Source: Terriglobales bacterium
Lineage (GTDB): Bacteria; Acidobacteriota; Terriglobia; Terriglobales; Acidobacteriaceae
NCBI GenBank assembly: GCA_035561515.1
Contig: DATMXP010000016.1
Coordinates: 1-64,000 of the forward strand
Direction: 5' to 3'
Length of the DNA stretch: 64,000 nucleotides
Position 1 is the stretch's first letter; each line of letters begins with the position of its first letter. The translations under genes and the position numbers were made by a program. Below the pieces are notes generated by a model. That model ran no database searches and was not told where the DNA came from. It saw only the letters and a list, made by a program, of their open reading frames with translations. Of the stretch, positions 61,228-64,000 are shown in pieces.

Positions 61228-61710
61228 ATGTCCTGCCAGATAACGCCCATGTCTCACCGGGACGTCCGCTCCGTCGTACGCATATTTAACTACTACGTGG
61301 AGCACTCCTTCGCGGCGTACCCGGAATCCCCGGTTGCGGAGGAACCATTTCAGGAATTGCGTAAAGCCGCCCATCTCGCGCTCGTCGCAAAGCATGCAGG
61401 GGACGTCGTCGGATTCGCGATTATGCGCCCCTTTCACCATGCAAGCACCTTTCAGCGCACGGCCGAGGTCAGCTACTTCATCGACCCGGAGCACACCGGC
61501 CAACATCTCGGCTCAATTTTTCTGGAAAAGCTGATCGAAAACGCCCGAACCTTGCATATCGACTGGCTGCTCGCCAGTGTCAGTAGTCGCAATGAGGGTA
61601 GCCTCGCCTTCCACCGCAAGCATGGCTTCGAGGAATGCGGACACTTCCGCGATATCGGGCGAAAGAACGGACAGGACTTCGGTATCGTCTGGTTTCAGAA
61701 AAGAATCTGA
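61228..61710 (+). CDS. GNAT-family N-acetyltransferase (phosphinothricin acetyltransferase-like)
   Basis: A 160-residue GNAT enzyme. The opening ITPMSHRDVRSVVRIFNYYVEHSFAAYPESP is close in style to the Pat/Bar group. The acetyl-CoA loop is DPEHTGQHLGSIFLEKL, and the closing VSSRNEGSLAFHRKHGFEECGHF is the N-acetyltransferase hallmark. The acceptor amine is unknown; acetylation of methionine sulfone or sulfoximine is the usual alternative to phosphinothricin. The ATG at 61228 is chosen. Confidence 0.88.
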   Translation: MSCQITPMSHRDVRSVVRIFNYYVEHSFAAYPESPVAEEPFQELRKAAHLALVAKHAGDVVGFAIMRPFHHASTFQRTAEVSYFIDPEHTGQHLGSIFLEKLIENARTLHIDWLLASVSSRNEGSLAFHRKHGFEECGHFRDIGRKNGQDFGIVWFQKRI

Positions 61711-62454
61711 TTACCGGCGGCGATAGAAGATGTTGAACTCGAACCCCTGGTTTGGCGGAAAATGTTCCGCCACATTCCGCAGACGCTCCGCCAGCGGATT
61801 CGGAGCCAGCAACGGATACTCTCTTTCCCGCAGGTCGTAGTAATCCACATCCGTGAACGTCGACAGCATGTAAATCGCGACCGCGTCCGAGAACGCCGCG
61901 CTGAAATACTCATTCTTCGCACGTTCGGTGTCGCCTACATTGCTGGTGGCAGCTTTGCGGAACTCCCACGCATCCAGGCCCGTCTCGCCGCGCTGGCGCT
62001 CTTCCACCTGCTTCCACACCATCTCCGAGAAATCGTTCGGCACGCCTGCGCGCTCCACGAATGCATGCGCGACATTGATGTAGAACTCAAAGGCCAGCGA
62101 GAACTTGTCATCCATCAGCCGGCTGGATATGAACACGCATTGCGAGTCGCCGAGGTTCAGGTTCCGATGGCATACAGCCCGGTCGCTCAAACCCACGTCG
62201 TAGCGATCCGCGATCACCGTCTCGTCGCCTTCGCTCACCGTCAGCGGGACGAAGTAATACGCCTTGCGCGTCAGCGAGGCAGCCACCGGACGCGGCACCG
62301 CCGCCACCATTCGCTCCACATCCTGCGCAGCCACCGTAGTGTTGTTCAGGATGGCATAGCAGACGCCATTACTCGCCTGCGACACCGGTGTCTGTCGCAC
62401 CACTTCTGCGGGACTGATCGTCGTTGCTTGAATGACCTCGGACATCACCGACAT
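61711..62454 (-). CDS. Conserved protein of unknown function
   Basis: A 247-residue soluble protein. No signal peptide, no membrane span. Segments such as AYYFVPLTVSEGDETVIADRYD and FSLAFEFYINVAHAFVERAGV suggest an alpha/beta fold, and the protein ends FNIFYRRR. I do not recognise a family. It is convergent with the GNAT gene, with adjacent stops. Confidence 0.65.
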   Translation of the reverse strand: MSVMSEVIQATTISPAEVVRQTPVSQASNGVCYAILNNTTVAAQDVERMVAAVPRPVAASLTRKAYYFVPLTVSEGDETVIADRYDVGLSDRAVCHRNLNLGDSQCVFISSRLMDDKFSLAFEFYINVAHAFVERAGVPNDFSEMVWKQVEERQRGETGLDAWEFRKAATSNVGDTERAKNEYFSAAFSDAVAIYMLSTFTDVDYYDLREREYPLLAPNPLAERLRNVAEHFPPNQGFEFNIFYRRR

Positions 62455-62514
62455 TTTAGCCTACTCCATCTCCGCCTTTGCGAAGTCGTACAATAGCAGG
62501 TTGGAGTTCCTGAT

Positions 62515-62787
62515 TTGAAATCCGTCCTGAAATCCGTGCTCCTCGCCTTCGTCGGCACGGGGCTGTTCTTCTTCTTCCTCATGATGGGGGTAGTCCCGAT
62601 CATGGCTACCATCGCCCGCATGACCGGTGATGTTTCCAGCAGGTCGGTCGTGGTCGATCCCGGTGTCTTTTTCCGGACCTGGGGCATTCCCCTTGCCGTG
62701 GTCGCCTTCCTGATCTGCTTTGCCGTGGGCATGTACCGGTTCCGGCGGCTCGAGCATCCCACTTTCAAAGCTGCGGGACGGAACTAG
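62515..62787 (+). CDS. Small membrane protein with two helices
   Basis: A 90-residue protein, TTG start at 62515 after TTGGAG. Two hydrophobic helices (about residues 7-33 and 57-73). No family recognised. It is followed 3 bp later by a similar gene. Confidence 0.65.
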   Translation: MKSVLKSVLLAFVGTGLFFFFLMMGVVPIMATIARMTGDVSSRSVVVDPGVFFRTWGIPLAVVAFLICFAVGMYRFRRLEHPTFKAAGRN

Positions 62788-62790
62788 CCA

Positions 62791-63093
62791 GTGTCACTGA
62801 AAAGTATTCTCGCCACCACCTTCGGGGTCATCTTCCGAGTTCTTCTGATTACCGGCATCTTCACCCTGATCGGCTTTGCTGTTGGCCTGTTCCTGGGGAT
62901 CGCCGCCAGCATGCTCTACGGTGTCCTCCGCCACACTCACCCCGACATGACCATGGCTTACCGCTTTGTAGCTGTCCCTTTCGCATTGATGGCTCTCGTG
63001 ATAACGTTTTGTGTGATGCTGTACACCGAGATCCGCCGCCTGCGCCGTCCCCTGGAGTTCTCGCGGACCTCTGCCTTTCGGCGAACATCCTAG
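62791..63093 (+). CDS. Small membrane protein with two helices
   Basis: A 100-residue protein, GTG start at 62791. Two hydrophobic helices (about residues 12-42 and 58-78), then a basic tail rich in Arg. It shares layout, but not clear sequence, with the gene before it. The two are probably co-transcribed and may act together in the membrane. Confidence 0.65.
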   Translation: MSLKSILATTFGVIFRVLLITGIFTLIGFAVGLFLGIAASMLYGVLRHTHPDMTMAYRFVAVPFALMALVITFCVMLYTEIRRLRRPLEFSRTSAFRRTS

Positions 63094-63165
63094 CCCCCTC
63101 CTGTTTGCCTCTGTCCTAATCAGTTCGTTACACTCGCAAGTTTGCGGTTCTCGTAAAGGATTCAT

Positions 63166-64000
63166 ATGTCAGACAACATCCGGCTGAAGCTCCCTGATAA
63201 CAGCGTAAAAGAAGTTCCCAAGGGCACCACTGCCCTCGATGTCGCCAAGTCCATTTCGCCCCGTCTGGCGCAAGCCGCCATCGCCGCGCAGATTCGCCCC
63301 GCCTCCAACGGCAACGAGCCCAGGCTCGTGGACCTGACCCGTCCGCTTGAGTCCGACGCCGAGATTCGCATCCTCACCGACCGCGATCCCGAATCGCTCG
63401 AAGTGTTTCGTCATTCCTCGGCACACCTGCTCGCCGCCGCTGTCCTTGAACTCTTCCCCGAAACCAAGCTCGGACACGGCCCGGCCACCGAGAACGGATT
63501 CTTCTACGACTTCTATCGTCCAACTCCGTTTACTCCCGAGGACCTGGAAAAAATCGAGAAGAAAATGCAGGAACTCGTCGAGCAGGACATCCCCTACGCG
63601 CAGGAGTTTCTGCCCCGCGACGAAGGCCTCGCGCAGTTCAAGCAAGAAGGCGACTTCATGAAGTGCCACTTCATCGAGCAGTTCACCAAGCCCGATGAGA
63701 AGATCTCGATCTACCGCACCGGCAAGTTCACCGACTTCTGCCGCGGACCACACGTCCCCTCGACGGGCAAGATCAAGGCATTCAAGCTGCTGAACATCGC
63801 CGGTGCCTACTGGCTCGGCGACGAAAAGAATCCGCAGCTCCAGCGCATCTACGGCACCTCGTTTTATTCGAAGAAGGACCTCGACGAGTACATCAAGCAG
63901 CAGGAAGAAGCCAAGAAGCGCGACCATCGCGTGCTTGGCAAGCAGCTTGATCTGTTCTCTATTCAGGAACTCGCCGGCCCTGGCCTCATCTTCTGGCACC
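63166..64000 (+). CDS. thrS: Threonyl-tRNA synthetase, 5' part (cut by the window end)
   Basis: The first 278 codons of ThrRS. A TGS domain (about residues 1-62, SVKEVPKGTTALDVAKSI) is followed by the editing domain (SSAHLLAAAV; LGHGPATENGFFYDF; DFCRGPHVPSTGKI) that removes mischarged serine. The catalytic core begins at the very end (DLFSIQELAGPGLIFW). The ATG at 63166 follows AAAGGATTC. The reading frame is open to the last base of the window. Confidence 0.96.
   Translation, partial: MSDNIRLKLPDNSVKEVPKGTTALDVAKSISPRLAQAAIAAQIRPASNGNEPRLVDLTRPLESDAEIRILTDRDPESLEVFRHSSAHLLAAAVLELFPETKLGHGPATENGFFYDFYRPTPFTPEDLEKIEKKMQELVEQDIPYAQEFLPRDEGLAQFKQEGDFMKCHFIEQFTKPDEKISIYRTGKFTDFCRGPHVPSTGKIKAFKLLNIAGAYWLGDEKNPQLQRIYGTSFYSKKDLDEYIKQQEEAKKRDHRVLGKQLDLFSIQELAGPGLIFWH

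Overview
The window is a 64 kb stretch of a G+C-rich bacterial chromosome. It most resembles an Acidobacteriota genome of the Terriglobia / Koribacter type. This is inferred from gene style and content: a PEP-CTERM protein, a GTP-dependent PEP carboxykinase, a fused aroD-aroE gene, many small exported proteins of unknown function, an orphan GvpL/F protein and abundant short palindromic intergenic repeats. No rRNA, tRNA or CRISPR array was recognised.

Layout. 0.2-9.5 kb: birA-coaX, a Sel1-repeat protein, a GH16 glycosidase, a 23S rRNA/tRNA m5U methyltransferase and comEC. 9.5-13.6 kb: a candidate small RNA with a clean terminator, a PEP-CTERM protein, and a divergent pair of thioredoxin-fold genes. 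One of the pair is a deiodinase-like protein. The other is a peroxiredoxin whose peroxidatic cysteine codon is an in-frame TGA, so it is probably a selenoprotein. 13.6-16.6 kb: minus-strand translation genes rplM, rpsI, rpsB and tsf. 16.8-18.9 kb: a two-gene island of visibly lower G+C that couples a NdpA/NA37-like nucleoid protein to a RelA/SpoT-type nucleotide pyrophosphokinase with an intact-looking active site; this is the best candidate for an undescribed stress or defence module. 18.9-24 kb: cupin, DUF1259 and NTF2-like exported proteins, and a REP-associated tyrosine transposase (RAYT) between two identical 119-bp repeats carrying REP-like hairpins. 24-30.6 kb: an OPT-family transporter, then a tight run of UDG, TPM-domain protein, nucleotidyltransferase, LemA and SppA, followed by an HU/IHF gene. 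30.6-39.3 kb: PgeF, PEP carboxykinase, a GAF/SpoIIE phosphatase, a TonB-like protein, a FecR-like protein and a PilZ protein. 39.3-42.7 kb: trpG and trpE on the minus strand, separated by a plus-strand exported rubrerythrin and a DUF2231 membrane protein. 42.9-49.9 kb: MBL hydrolase, MerR regulator, glutamate dehydrogenase, a VapBC-type toxin-antitoxin pair, a nucleotide-pyrophosphatase-like phosphodiesterase and a DksA/TraR zinc finger. 50.3-57.8 kb: signal transduction genes (sigma-54 response regulator, REC-GAF-histidine kinase, GAF-GGDEF cyclase, STAS-like protein), an orphan GvpL/F and a glycosyltransferase. 57.8-64 kb: aroDE, exported and membrane proteins of unknown function, a GNAT acetyltransferase and the 5' part of thrS, cut by the window end.

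How the genes fit together. Most of the window is chromosomal housekeeping in short operons closed by good intrinsic terminators. The accessory signals are the NdpA-RelA/SpoT island, the RAYT/REP elements, the VapBC pair and several palindromic intergenic repeat families. No selenocysteine machinery (selA, selB, selC, selD) lies in the window, so the selenoprotein call predicts that it exists elsewhere in the genome. All domain assignments come from reading motifs by eye; no database search was run.
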